A stretch of DNA of 64,000 nt from Pipra filicauda. Lineage: Eukaryota > Chordata > Aves > Passeriformes > Pipridae. Below, piece after piece: positions 13,069-42,496 of this stretch. The stretch spans positions 186,001 to 250,000 of the forward strand of contig NW_024104438.1 of NCBI RefSeq assembly GCF_003945595.2. The letters run 5' to 3'. The notes below the pieces were generated by a model, which was given only the letters and a program-made list of their open reading frames with translations, ran no database searches and was not told the DNA's origin. The position numbers were made by a program, and so were the translations under genes. Every line of letters begins with the position of its first letter. Position 1 is the first letter of the stretch.

Positions 13069-16000
13069 TGCCCGCTGCCAGTCTCGAATTCAAGTCAGTT
13101 CATTTGTTGTTTATAAATATTTTTATTTTTGCAAAGACCTCTGGAGAGTTGTCACTGTCCTTCGTCACCGTGCAGAGACTCAAAACAACCAGTGGCTTTC
13201 CCCTGGGAGGTGACACATCAGTAAAAGATGCTGATTTTCCAACCATGCTTGCCTGGTCCATCTCAGGAGCCAGATGGGTTTCAGCAGTATCAGAGATTTG
13301 AAACTCAATGTTTTCATGGTTGCTGTGGCCAAGACAGTCCCCAGTCGCTACCTCACCCACGAGAGCCTCTCTGGGAACAAGCATGAACTCACAGGAGCAC
13401 CTCTTTGGGTCACCTCCCTGAGGCCCTGTGCCAGGAAGTTGTTATCCAGATGTGTTGGGAATCTCCTGGACCTGTCCCAGCTGTGGAGTGTTCCAAATTA
13501 ACATCCAGCCAGTGGAATTCCCCCACAAGGGCAAGGGTGGTTGGGTTGGGGGTGTCTTGTTGGTGTCATGTCCTGGCTGGGTTGCCAATTGCTGCCTTCC
13601 ACAATGCCAATGAACAATATTCTCTGACTGGTGTTCAGAATTCACGGCACTTTAGGCAAAGAAATGTCATTTTGAGATAAAGAAAAGGAACTTGGATGCA
13701 ATATTCCCTGATGACCTGGCATATGGGAGATGTTACCGACTTTCTGTTCATCATCTCTAGAACATCCATGACTTTTAAGGCTCAGATATTAGATTTACTC
13801 CAGGGAAAAATTCCAACTAAGTAACCACGTGGTAAAGGAAAGAAATTGGCCAGGCTGGATAGATTAAAAAATACCAAACCTGTGAGTAATGTTTCGATGG
13901 GATTGTGACTAACACATGTGGCAAAACCTTGCTGACACATCCAGCTGTACAATCCCGTGAGCAGAGAAGATTTTTCTAATGATTCTACAACTGAGGGTGT
14001 TCAATCTGCTAAAAGTTTCCTGCTGACTTGATTTAAAAGCAGTAAAAAGCTCTTGGACAGCCTTATTGCTGAGGCAATGGTGTTGGTCAGGCGGAGCATC
14101 CCAGGAACTGCAGATGAAGCCTGTCAGGCACCTGTGGGCATCAGAAATACCAATACCTAAACCCAACCTGTCCCATGGGCTGATGTCCCTGCTGAGAGGG
14201 TGGGGAGTGTGCAGCTCCCTGGTCTCCTGGCTAACCAGGATGGATAATGGATGGATAATGACCTCTCATACAACAAGCTTATTGATTAAAGGTTGATTTT
14301 TTAACGGTTTTCAGCAGTTTTTCCATCCTGGAGGAAAGGGGTGCTGTGAGGGGGTGGGGGATGGAGGAGACTCTTTGTGGGGTCCCAGTTCTGTTATCAG
14401 GGATGAAAATCCTGCTGCAGGGGCTTCCCCACAGACAGAGCCTCATGGAGTACAAATGACAGCAGAGCAGCTCCTTGAGGAGCTTCCAAAGATCAGGTGA
14501 CCGAGTGATAGTGGCCTTGGGCTGCTGGGGATCTTCCTGCCCAGGAGAGCCCAGGGAGGAGGCTGGCGTGAGGGCACACTTGAAAAAGGGTGTAGATAGG
14601 CAGGGCTGGTCACATCAGCAAATCACCAGGAAAAATGTAGAGCCTGAGCAAAAACACACAGTGCAAACCTCAAAGCCCTGGCCAGTCAGCACGTGTTGCT
14701 TGAGCTCTCAAAGAAAGATGAAAGAACCTTTTCATAATGATAACCCACAACCACAGGAGCCTTCTGCTCCCACCTGACCTGCACAGAAACCTGCAAGTAA
14801 CCTGTCAAAAAAGTGGAGGTCTGCAGCACAGTGGCTGAGTTTTCCCAAGATGCTCATATCACGGATCATATCCTAAAGCCATGTGACCATATCTGCTCAC
14901 TCTTCAATCATACAGGATTTTGGTACATTAGTTATGAGCTGTTGGATTTGACTCTTCACTGATCTGGTCCAGCCCTCACTAAGCTACATGTAAAAGTAAA
15001 AGAGAGAATGATAATCTACCCTTCAAAAAATAACACTCATTTAAGGGTTAGAGGAAGGCAGGACTGTCCTTTTTTTTCAGCAAGAAATTAAGATAGTAAG
15101 AAAAGCATCCCGGTGTACCATCTAGATTTACAGTGGGGTTTTTCAATTTAATTTGTCATTGCTAAATACATTACTTTGGGATTAAAACTGCATGGGTTAT
15201 TAAGTACTGATTGCAAGAAGACAGTGTACTGTGGCAGGCAAATAACTTGCAAGTTACTGAAATGAAAGCTTTGAAAATGTTTTAAGGGAATTAATGTTTA
15301 ATTAGTGATTTTGATCTATAAGGCATTCCAGTAATAGCTTCAGTAAGAGATTACATAAACCTGTGAGACATTTATAATAGAAAAGATACTTGATGCAGTG
15401 TTTTCTTTAATTAATCCTGCACTGGAAGACCACCAGGAGGGAACTTGTAGTTTGTGCACAGTAAAAAGACCATTCTAGTTAGCAGGAGCTTCAGCTTCTC
15501 TGATTTTTTTTTTTACGATCAAAGTTACATGCATGCATTTTTCACTATGCCATGAGATGAATTTTGAGTTTAGCATGATTAAGAATATTTACACCAAGAT
15601 ATTCTTGTACAAAGTCTTCTGTTTTCACTAAAAAAAGTAATATGTAATTTCTTATGGTCAAACCCAAGTCACTGATCCTTTACTCTTTTGCTCACTACAT
15701 TTATCTCGATGATTTGGCAAGATTTTCACAGGGGTGAAAGTGTAATTAAGGAAGTTTAAAAGATGTTTATGTCAGTAGCTGTGAAAATGCAAACAGGAAA
15801 GTCTAGTGATCTGAAAACAATAAAAACCTGGTTATCAGGGTTACAGAGTTACAGGGATGATACAACTCCCATTAAAGTTACTGGAAGGGGAAATGAGTAA
15901 ACTTTAGAAGTTTTCAGTACAAAAACCTGGCACTTTATAGGTCTTTAGGTTCATCTTCAATCTGAAACGTGTCACCTTTTTGCTGATGTACTGAGTGAAA

Positions 16001-18534
16001 TAAGACTGCAAAAACATTCTGGAGGATTCGTAAGGCTCGATAACTTTGAAACATCTCTTTGAAAATGAGGAAATCTCTCCATTTCCTCCTTCTTTGCTGG
16101 TGCAACTAGACCAAAGCCAGAGTTATTACAAAACTTTTTGTTAAATCCACATGGTTAACAAATGGATCTGGCATTATGTTTAGAAGATATTAATACTTGT
16201 TACAGTTTACTAATACTCATTACAGTTATGCTGTGCTTATTTTCTTTATTACTTTAGCTCTAATCATTTGGTTTAATACCCAGAGCACACATCCTCTATG
16301 CTGCCTGCCTAATTATTTTCACCTCTTTTTATGTCACATTTCTCAGAACAATAATTATGTCAGATCATAAATCCCATCCTACACTGACAATAATAAGAAC
16401 TTGACAGACAGTAATACTTGCTTTGTAACATGGAACAAGATGATTTGGTTTAACTAAACACGTAATTTCTTTCTAGTTAGTTTAATTAATTCATCTTAAT
16501 TATTTAACCTATAAACCACAGGTTAATTAAATTGAATCTGGTGCACTCTCTTACTATATTTATATTGGTTTTTTTTTTTGAATGGAACTAGTGTTTCATT
16601 ACCTCCCTTGCTCATTAATTTTAGTGCTGCTGTTGCTGTTTCTTGAAATGTTTGTTTCCTCCAGGGCCAAGTTAATCCATAATTCAATGCTAATGGTAAA
16701 TCAGCTGTGCATTACCCTCTGTGCACAACCTGAAAGGCAACATGCAGGGGCTGGATCACATCAGGTAACAGGACCCACTGCAGGAATGCACCTTAAATAG
16801 CCATGACCAGCCTGCCTTGGGCTTTAAAAGGACACCTCCTTCCACCTGCTTTTGATACCATTTTTTCCCAATGCCATCCTCTAAAAATATGTCCCTGCTT
16901 TTCTTCCCAAGGTGCAAGGGGGCAGGGTGGGATAGAACTGGCAGCCCCATTTCTAAAGGCTTCTGAAGGCTCTTTTGAAGAGCATCTTGAAAAAACAGAA
17001 AGTCCAAAGCAAATGCCACAGTGAAACAGCCAAGGCTGCAAAATCAAATTCAGTAAACTCGAGCCCAGGAGCTCTTGGGAGCAGCTGAGGACACAGTTGA
17101 GCTGCTCCTACCCAAGGAAGTCATGGGTGCCTGCAGTACCTGCCCTTATCTGGAGATCTACCATGGCATGCTCATCTACAAACTGTTAGCTCTCAAAAAA
17201 AAACATGTGTAATAATTTCTAGAAAAGCAAAAAACAGGGACTAGAAATACCTCTGCTGCCTGTACATTTAATTTTCATCAAACATGCTCGTGGCTAGGCA
17301 GCTAAGCATCAGCATAAGCAGGGCTGTGTCAGGGACAGGGCATGCTAAAGCCACCCCAGGAGGGGATGGACTGCCTGCACCACACCTAAGTGTGCCCCAC
17401 ACGTGCTGGCAGATGAAGGTCATGACAGGTCAGGGAGCCTGGCAGCCTCCAAAGGGAAAGGATCAGACCATCCCTAAGATCCCCTTAACTCAAAAACCTA
17501 TCTACTGACTCTGCAAGTGTGGGTTGGGGGAGTTTGCACAAGGGAAATCTGCACAAAGCCTCCAGACACTGGCTCAGACACTAAATTTTCTCTGGCATTC
17601 CAGCAATTTAATTCCACACAGACATTTTAATTCCATCTGTGTGGTACAGTGGCACACTGTACCCATAACCCACAGCCCAAGGCCCACCCAAACTCCCATT
17701 CCAGCAGGGGAATCTCTTGCAAAAGCACCCACAGGTGCTACCTGCTCGCCAGGCACCCAGAGCAGCTCAAGAATCACACCTGCCACTTTCAGCCTTAGAT
17801 CTAAGGAGACCCTGCTAAGCAAAAAGCTGAGTGAGATCACAGCTGGTCCAGGGCCAGAAAGTAATGGTGCAGTAATGGTTTTATTGGCTTTTTGAGAAGG
17901 AGCTGTTTGATTTCAGAGAGAGGAGAGTCAACAGCAGCGTTTGCTCCCGCTAATCCCATTTCCAGCAGCACTGAGTGAAAGGCACTTGGGCACAAAGCTG
18001 TGCTTGGTTGCTCTCTGTTTACCCAGGGTTACATTAGGAGCCCAAGAGCATCTGAATACAGCCCATGGCAAGAACTGAGGTTTTGCAAATGGCTCCTGGA
18101 GCACCAGGCTTATGGGAAGAGATATTCCAGTGTTTCCAGCAAGTTGTTGGCAGCCCAGTTACTTTCTACAAGTGCTTCAGAATTAACAGAATAAATGTGC
18201 AGGAAGGGGAAGGGAAAGATCTAAAAATGTAAAACTAGCTCCTTTTTGTAAAAAAAAAAAAGATCTGCATTTAGATGCACAAGTTTTAAATGTGCAAATT
18301 TAAGACATTCTCTATTGAGGCAAGCACTGCAGATAACAAGTGTTGAACAGATAATCTGGTTAATTGTAAATAATGTATTTACCTTAAGCAAAAAGAATTC
18401 AAATGCAGAAGGGTGAATTTGGCCTGGGTGAGGAGGGGCTCTTGTAAAGGGCAAATTACAGCAGAAGTTACTCTGACCATGATCTGCCCCACTGTCTACA
18501 AAATAAGTCACTTTAAGAAACAAATTACAACCAA
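13069..18534. other. Gene-free AT-rich stretch downstream of RPIA
   Basis: I see no exon or clear transposon here. From about 14,900 to 16,560 the sequence is AT-rich and carries many homeodomain-type cores (TAATTA, TTAATTAA) without simple repetition, which may mean conserved non-coding sequence. A CTCF-like match, CCACCAGGAGGGAAC, lies at 15,430-15,444. Around 13,308-13,325 an 18-base phrase nearly repeats one at 11,949. Confidence 0.5.
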
Positions 18535-18552
18535 GTCTGGTATAACAGCTCT

Positions 18553-18558
18553 TTTATT
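18553..18558 (-). terminator. RPIA: Candidate RPIA polyadenylation signal (AATAAA)
   Basis: The minus strand reads GAAATAAAAGAGC, followed within 30 bases by GT/T-rich sequence (GACTTGGTTGTAATTTG) that could serve as the downstream element. It is about 1.1 kb after the stop codon. Other AT-rich hexamer variants lie nearer the stop, so shorter 3' ends are possible. Confidence 0.5.
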
Positions 18559-19292
18559 TCAGTGTCTAAAACACAAAAAGAGGGCTTGCATTTCAACATC
18601 AGAACCATGCAAAGCACCTACACACCGAAAAAGAGATATTTAACGAGTGTCTCTCTCCTGCTACATGTGGAAAATTGAGGCAGGAAGACTCCGTTTTCCT
18701 GTGCGTTCTGCTATGTCCTTCCACAAATCAACCAGCTGTGAGGGGTGATAATTAACCTTCATTCCAAACCAAATCATTTGCCACTGAACAGTATTCCACG
18801 CTGCCCTAAGCTGCTAAAATATGCTCCTGTAAACTTGATCCAGGACCCAGTTCTGCTCTCCGTTTACAAGGATGAAGTCCCAAACATCTCCAGCTACAGG
18901 ACAGACTTTAATCAGAGGTACTGAATCAATGAGAGCAGAATTTGGCTCAAAGGATGAGTGCCTCCTCCATACAGAGGCCAGGAAAAGGCCCTTATTAGTG
19001 TCCCAGAGAGGGGGATGTAGAGATCACCCTAGGCTCAGAGAATTGTCATGTGCACAGAGGACAACTAGACATCCTGAACTATTAAAAAACAGTGGTATAG
19101 AAAAATAAAAGGCATAAAATACCGAACCAAAAAGGTTCCAAATAAGGCATCAGCAGGTCCCAACTGGATGTGCTCCTGTTACGTACGTCACCCTCCCAGC
19201 CAGGGTGGTTAGGAATGATGCATTAGGATTGTATTTCTGACCTCAATCATTAAGCCCTCCGAGCAACCAGAAGGGTTCAAGTTCTCTTCGAG

Positions 19293-19320
19293 AAAAAAGA
19301 AAAAAAAAAAAAAAAAAAAA
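19293..19320. repeat. Poly(A) homopolymer run in the RPIA 3' UTR
   Basis: On the plus strand this is a short A run, one G, then about 20 uninterrupted A. In the RPIA transcript it would be a U-rich tract. It is probably length-polymorphic. Confidence 0.9.
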
Positions 19321-19654
19321 GGAAACACAAAACCAGGGAGTACTCTTTTTGGTAAGTATTTCTTAGAAAATAAAATAAAAACATTAAAGCAATTCGTTTA
19401 AATGATTCATTAAAAAATGACAACGTTCCTGTAAAGTAAAAATATATATATAGAAATAGATTCTTTTTTTTTTCATTTGTTTGTCTGGGTTTTTTTTATA
19501 AAAAGACATTCAGTAACACATCAGCGGATTCTGATCAGCTTCCCATCAGTCTCCTGCGATAACCGCTGCTTGTTAAGGCAAAACATCAGGTTGGCACCTT
19601 TACAACAGCTGAATCCAACTGGGCTGAAGGCAAGGCAGAGCCAGCAGAGCCCTG

Positions 19655-36580
<16,926 letters not shown>

Positions 36581-36697
36581 GCCGCCGCGGCCCGCCCCCG
36601 GGGGGCTCTTCCTCACGGGCTGCAGGCCTGGGCCGTGCCGGCTCCTCTCCTCCTCCTCCTCCGCCACCGCCTCCTCCTTCTCCCTCCTCCGGGAGGA

Positions 36698-36744
36698 TGG
36701 GACTTGTAGTGCTGCGAGCCGCGGAACTACAGCTCCCACAATGC
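36698..36744. promoter_or_regulatory. Inverted pair of ZNF143/Staf-type sites
   Basis: ACTACAGCTCCCACAATGC (36,726-36,744) closely resembles the ZNF143/THAP11 promoter motif ACTACAATTCCCAGAATGC. Sixteen bases away, TGGGACTTGTAGT (36,698-36,710) is the inverted core, ACTACAAGTCCCA on the other strand. Binding is inferred from motif only. Confidence 0.6.
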
Positions 36745-37040
36745 CCGAGAGTCCCCGGAGCAACTTGTTGCATCGATGTATAGGCGTGTATAAGTATCTA
36801 TGGATCGGGCTTGACAGGGCGGGAGGGGTTGCGGCATTCCCGCAAGGTGTCCCACCTGGAGGTGATAGGGGTGGAGGGAGGATGGCGGGGGGAGACCCTG
36901 CACGGCCCAGGCGATGCACTGAGCCCCCGGGGGTTGCTGTAACTCACAGGTGTGGAGGAAGTTGAGGAAGAGCCTTTCCTGGACTTTAACTTTGTAGCAC
37001 GATTTCCCTCGGAAGTTGCAACATGAGCAAGAAAACTCAG

Positions 37041-37171
37041 ATTAGCTCGGTCGGTTAGAGCATGGTGCTAAAAAAGACAAGGTTTGTGGGTTTGGCCCTG
37101 TATGGGCCATTTGCTTAAGAGCTGGATGTGATGATCCTTGTGAGTCCCTCCCAACTCAGAATATTCTGTGA
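37041..37171 (+). mobile_element. tRNA-Ile-derived SINE (TguSINE1-like)
   Basis: The left part, TTAGCTCGGTCGGTTAGAGC then ATGGTGCTA, reads like tRNA-Ile(AAU) from the D-arm through the anticodon. A decayed B box follows (GGTTTGTGGGTTTGGCCC), then TATGGGCCATTTGCTTAAGA. The right part, GATGATCCTTGTGAGTCCCT, CCAACTCAGAATATTCTGTG, is the CR1-like tail by which the SINE borrows CR1 machinery. This composite is the TguSINE1 family as I know it from songbirds. The internal promoter is mutated, so the copy is old. Confidence 0.8.
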
Positions 37172-38029
37172 AATTAAAACTTTCACCAGTCCTCTGAGCA
37201 TGTATCAAGCAGAACTCACTAGTCCTTCACCCGCCCTGCAGGAGGATCAGGATGAAACCCCATGGAAGTCTCCTGTCCTGAAGCACACAGGCCCTTTTTT
37301 TCATGTACCGTATTTTTCCCCCTCTATCCTGGGTTGGCATCTGCTGAAATTATTTCTGAAACATATTAGAGAGGCAGATCAACCTTGAAGTCTTTCTGCA
37401 GCAGCATTTCAGTCCTGGGAGCCACATAAGGACCAAGCCCAGGGACCTCAGTTTCTCTCCAATCCCACCAAGGTGAATGAGAATTGCAGGTATTTACCCC
37501 TTATTACTCACTCCAAGGTCAGGCCACAATGGTGTAGAGAATAATCTTTTTATTTGCACAACAGAAAAGCTGCTGTTGACTTCTCTTTTTAAATTCTGTG
37601 CATGGCTGGCTTGTTCTGTTGCCAACCTCTGCGATTCTGCTGTGATTTCCAAGGACTAGAAACATTTCCTTTTGTTTTCCCTGGGCCGACACGCTAGTCC
37701 TTGAACAATGGGGTGGGATTTCAACAAAGACTCTATTATCATTACCCAGGCTTATCTCAGTGTGGTGAGGCCTTACCTTTCTGTACAGAGCAGGTGACTT
37801 GCTATTAAGAGCAGCACGTGGTTATATACAGTGGCTCGGTTTTTTTCACTGTCTGGCAAAGATCTTTCCTGCAAGTTACCCATTTAAAGTGTAAATATGC
37901 ACATCTAGTGGCCTATATATTCAGAGAGAATCAGTCCAAAGCACAGTACTCTTCCATGGCGTGATAAGGGTAAAAGTGAAGGAGCTGGATTTTGGGAGAG
38001 ACTATGTGTGATTTTGGGAGGGCATATAG

Positions 38030-38314
38030 TGACATGTAGTGACAGGACCAGGGGGAATGGCTTCGAACTGAAAGAGAGTAGGTTTAGACTAAATACTAGG
38101 GAAAAAATTCTTTACTGTGAGGGTGGTGAGGCCCTGGCACAGCTTCCCCAGAGAAGCTGTGGCTGCCCCATCCCTGGGAGTGTTTAAAGCCAAGTTGGAT
38201 GGAGCTCTGAGCAACCCAGTCTAGTGAAAGGTGTCCCTGCCCATGGCAGGGGGATTGGAATTAGATGGTCTTTAAGGTCTTGTCCAACCCAGGGCATTCT
38301 ATGATTCTATGATT
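38030..38314 (+). repeat. CR1 LINE 3' end with intact terminal repeat
   Basis: ACTGAAAGAGAGTAGGTTTA, CTTTACTGTGAGGGTGGTGA, AGAAGCTGTGGCTGCCCC, CCATGGCAGGGGG, and a perfect ATTCTATGATTCTATGATTA end. The octamer tail is the recognition end of avian CR1. It is the best-preserved CR1 3' end in the window. Confidence 0.95.
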
Positions 38315-41300
38315 ATTCCATTCAGTGTCCTAAATGTTTGACTGCTACCTGAAACAAAGAACAGTCATTTTACACTGATTCAGGAAGGCCGTCCTTACAT
38401 GTGGGCATCTCTCAAATCCCATCAGAGCAGAGACTGTTAGCCCAGAAGTGTGGGCTCATAAACCTGTTGATATCCCCACAGCAACAGCTGATGGTTTTGG
38501 CTTGAAACACATCTTGCAGTACCTCTGCCTGGGGAAACACAAACATTTCCACTTCTAGATAATGGGCTTTCTGTTAGCAATTTATCTGAATCTGCTGGTG
38601 AGCTACAGCTCCAGTGAAGGCAGAAAATCATTCAGTTATGGTGTGCTGAGCCTTGCCTACGCACAAAAACCTGGTGTTGAACATTTTAGAAATGGATTTT
38701 CTGTGAGTTTCAGCGACAACCTGCTCTGTTTGCAAACACCTCAAGTCCTTTTGTACAAGCCTGTGTTTGCCCCATGTCAAAGCCTCTGCCAGAGCCAAGT
38801 CAAACCCTCCTTGCTTCATTATGAGGAGGTGTTTGAACCTGCTTTATTTGAACAGACATTCTGCTTGTTAAACCTGTGAGGTGTTAACCCCAAGAAAACT
38901 CCACTGATGAACGGAGCAGATCAGCCCACCAAGCTGTGAGGGTGACTGTGATTCTGGATGCTGAATTCTGCATCTGAGGCTGAAATTACAGGGTAGGAAA
39001 TTACATGGTAGCTGACAGCTTGTTGTTGACACAAAGGGAAGATCCTGCTCTTCCTTCCCTTCAGCCACCATCCCCTCTCAGCCTGGGTACAGAGTTTATG
39101 CTGGCTCTGGCATTCCCATGACCCTGTGCTGACTCACCTTGCCACACAGCCAGAAAAAAATCATTTTCTTCTTGCCAGGTGAGTGAGGTTGAACTGAGTC
39201 AGCCAAACTTAATATATCTCTCTGAAAGGGAGTTTTGTAACCACCTTAAGCTACCCTGGCCTAAAACACCACTGTCCCCAAAAAGAAGCATTCCCACCTT
39301 ATGGTCCATCACTTACATTTCTGACTCATCTTCCCAGATAAACTCTCTTTCTGGTTGGCAGCAGCACCCCAAGCCTGTCACATCCCAGCAATTTACATTC
39401 CTGCGACCTAATTTTTTATCCTGCAAACTCCAGTTCAGTGGCATTTCCTCTGAATAACACCTGCCTCCCTGCCTGTCTCTGGTTTGATCTGTTGGATGAA
39501 GAATTACTTGGGTTTATTCTGCTTGTGAAAAGACTCCAGCAGGGGTGCTGGTATGTTAATTACAACATATGGTCTGAATTCTCGTGGAAAAGGGAGGCTA
39601 TAAACGATCCCGTTCCAGGGCACTACGAATGGCCCTGGGCACAGGGCAGCCACGAGGTGGCACGCTGGGCTTTCACTGCTGTGTCTGCTATCCCAAGAGC
39701 AAGTTATTCGGGAAAAGCAGGCGGATCCTCAGCGGAGTTAGGTAAAACACCATTCCTGTTTAACATCCATCCACCCTGCAAGAACGGGCTTTGATTTCCA
39801 CATAAATGGCTAGTCAGATTCAAAGTTATTGTCATATGACTGAAATAGATCTCTTATGTCAGTCAGTCAAAACAGAATGGAGGATGTGAGTCATGCTTTG
39901 CAAAAAGCAGGAAGTTTGGTTTTATTGGCACAAATTTTTAATACAGAGAATTATACGGCTGTGTTGCCATGTTTGTCATAAGGATTCGAGAATAACATTG
40001 TCCATCCCTTAGAGAAATGTTTCCAAAACAGAAAAATAAGAGCTTTTACATTCTGATTGTTATTCCTTATTGCCCGGTGCTATGGAATCTGGGAGGAGTC
40101 TAGAAGAAAACGTGCATTTGGTGAGAATTCTTAGAGCCTCCCTTACAATAAAGGGCTGCAATTGGAAGAGTCTGATGTGGGGCGGGAGGTGGGAGGTAAC
40201 ACAAGAAAATGAGGTCATGCTTATGGGTGAGACAGAGACACTTGCTCATGATTGTTATTGCCTTGCCTGAAGCATAATAGATAAACCTTCATAATAAACC
40301 ATAAATAAACCAGCACAAAGGTAGGAGTGCAAGTCTACTTGTGACATATTCTGACATTCTGGAACTTGGTTGTGGTGTATCTTAAGTCCCTCCAATAACT
40401 GGTGGGACAAGAGATAAGTCATTGTAAAAAGCATGGCACAGAACCAGCTTTTCTTCGTAACCTAAAAAATATAATGGCGTTTAAAATTTAAATAGTTACC
40501 CTTCAACGTGACCGTTCAAAACATCACTATGCAAGAAAAATTAATTTAAATGGAGGCAGGTGCAGGGGAGGGCAAGTGAGAGCAGAGAGCCAAAAGTGTG
40601 AGGGGAGAATAAAAGCCTTTGGCTTGGTTTGCTTAGCAGAACAAGGAACTTGATTACTCTTTATAAACAGATGAACAGGGAGACGCTCAAGAGAGAGGAG
40701 TTATCTAAATAAAGAAAATAGTAGCACAAGACCATATGGGTAAAGTAATAAAATGTCATTTAAGTTACTAAAAATGACACGAGCCATTTGGCATGTGGCA
40801 CAAGGTAAATTCTTTTGGACTGTGTTATAATGAAGTAAGTAAAAAAACCCAAACAAAAACCTCTGGATTGCAATTCAATGGTTGGCAGGGGAGCAGTGTT
40901 CGTGACCTGACTTTGCATATATCTGGTCCTTTAAAAGAGCTGTATTTTCAACTCACTCAATAAGAGTGCAAGCAGGAAAAAAAAAATTAGGTAGAAGTCT
41001 AAAAAAGGCAATTACAAGCTCTTTTTAAGGAGTCCGTTGGGTAATCAAAGAGCCACAACTTCAAAATCAAGAGAGAAAATACATTGACAACTTCTGTTTT
41101 ATTAATGGGCTGGAGAGAGTGAGTAAAAACGAAAAAATAATAGCCAAAATGGAGAAAGCAAGAAATAAAAAAGTGTTGGTATAAATGAGAAGTTATGAGA
41201 AGCAGAGTAGTTATTGGAAGTGAAGCACATCAAAGGAAATCCATACCTGTCAAGGCTAAATCTCAGAAACCCCCAGTAATGTTTCTGGCCCATTACTAGA

Positions 41301-42490
41301 TGGACATGATTAAAATGTCAATAACAATGCAGAAGTTTTCATTGAACATTTATGATCTATGTTTGTAAAGAAACAGGAAGATATGTGGTGGGATTACTTA
41401 ACTGTAATTTAATAGATCTCAGTCCATTAGTAGCCAGTGAAGCTATAGTCTTTTAGGGAAAACTGTGGCCCAGGAGCACAGACACAGCTGACTGCAGAGA
41501 CCCCTTGCCTGTTGATGTTCCTCTTTAGTAAACCTTGATATATTAGGCAATTCTAGAAAGCTAAAAACGTGCCAGGTTGGTGTCTGTCTTCAGGAAAGGC
41601 ATTTAAAATGATATATAGTAAATGCAGATCCAATAACATTAGATCTGTGGATAATGTGCTGGATAAATACCAAAAAAGGGTGTTATGTGACTCATTAAAG
41701 AATTAGTAATGCTGGTCAGAGGTCTAATAGAAATCTCATTTCATGCTTCAAAAGGACAACAAATAATTCAATTTCCTCTGGAAGGTGTAATAAACTTTTA
41801 AAAGGATTTTTGCCTAGTACTGCACAACATTTTAATTAAACAGAGTTATAAAGCATCCGTTAAGAATACATTGAACACTGGCCACAGAGATTATTTTTTT
41901 CAGAAGTGGTTATAAATCATTACTGAATAAGGCTTCTTCTAATGGGACCCTCCAGGATCATGTGTGCTGTACTACACATGTATTAATCAATATTTTCATT
42001 AGTCATTTGGAAGTAAATACAAAATCAGTCCTAATGCAATTTGCAGACGAGATCTGCAGCAGCTGGGTGGTACCATCAGGATGACAAGAGCCGTTGTTCA
42101 AAGCAGGGTAACCTGGGTCTGGATAAAGGGACTGGCTCACAAGGCAGCCAGACACAAAGCCACCTATCTCAGGTGTGCACAGGTACACAGGGGGAGGAGA
42201 GAAACCTGCTGTGTGCTCTCTGTGGGTTACATTCACCCCCTGTGCAAAAGGGGACATACCTGGGGGTGCACTACAGCCTTTCCTACCCTGGATGTGGATG
42301 GACACAGCATCCTAAATCTCCATATTCTGCAATGCAATGCTGAAAAAACTTGGAAAAAGGGGACGGGAAACTGTAATTTAAGGGCAGGAGGAGATGCCTC
42401 ACAATGTAGAGTTTGTAACTAACTTGGTTTGTCACAAAGACAATAAAGGTGCAGCTTGATAAACTACCCCTATGGGGATGAATACGGACA
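38315..42490. other. Intergenic stretch between RPIA and EIF2AK3
   Basis: I see no exon here. The sequence is AT-rich, with many A-rich patches at 40.4-41.9 kb and a probable ancient LINE remnant near 42 kb. Reading frames are short and not protein-like; the longest (39,438-39,794, 118 codons) has no recognisable domain. Confidence 0.5.
41940..42080 (+). repeat. Ancient CR1-like LINE remnant
   Basis: TTTTCATTAGTCATTTGGAA, then AATTTGCAGACGAGAT, resembles the reverse-transcriptase region of CR1-type elements (the phrase around AATGACTTGGA and AAATTTGCAGATGACAC, encoding LxxFADD-like residues). The similarity is weak and the ends cannot be set; neighbouring sequence from 41.3 kb may belong to it. 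Confidence 0.35.
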
Positions 42491-42496
42491 CAAAAA

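Larger units (their letters stand above)
18535..19654 (-). other. RPIA: Inferred RPIA 3' untranslated region
   Basis: This runs from the base after the RPIA stop codon to just past the first well-formed polyadenylation signal on the minus strand. It holds an A-rich run (T-rich in the transcript) and an AT-rich tract with (TA)n near 19,441. The extent is inferred from the signal only; no transcript supports it here. Confidence 0.5.

Noticed and set aside
37041..37110. Functional tRNA-Ile gene
   Set aside because: The acceptor 5' half is missing, the B box is mutated, and a CR1-like tail follows; it is a SINE.
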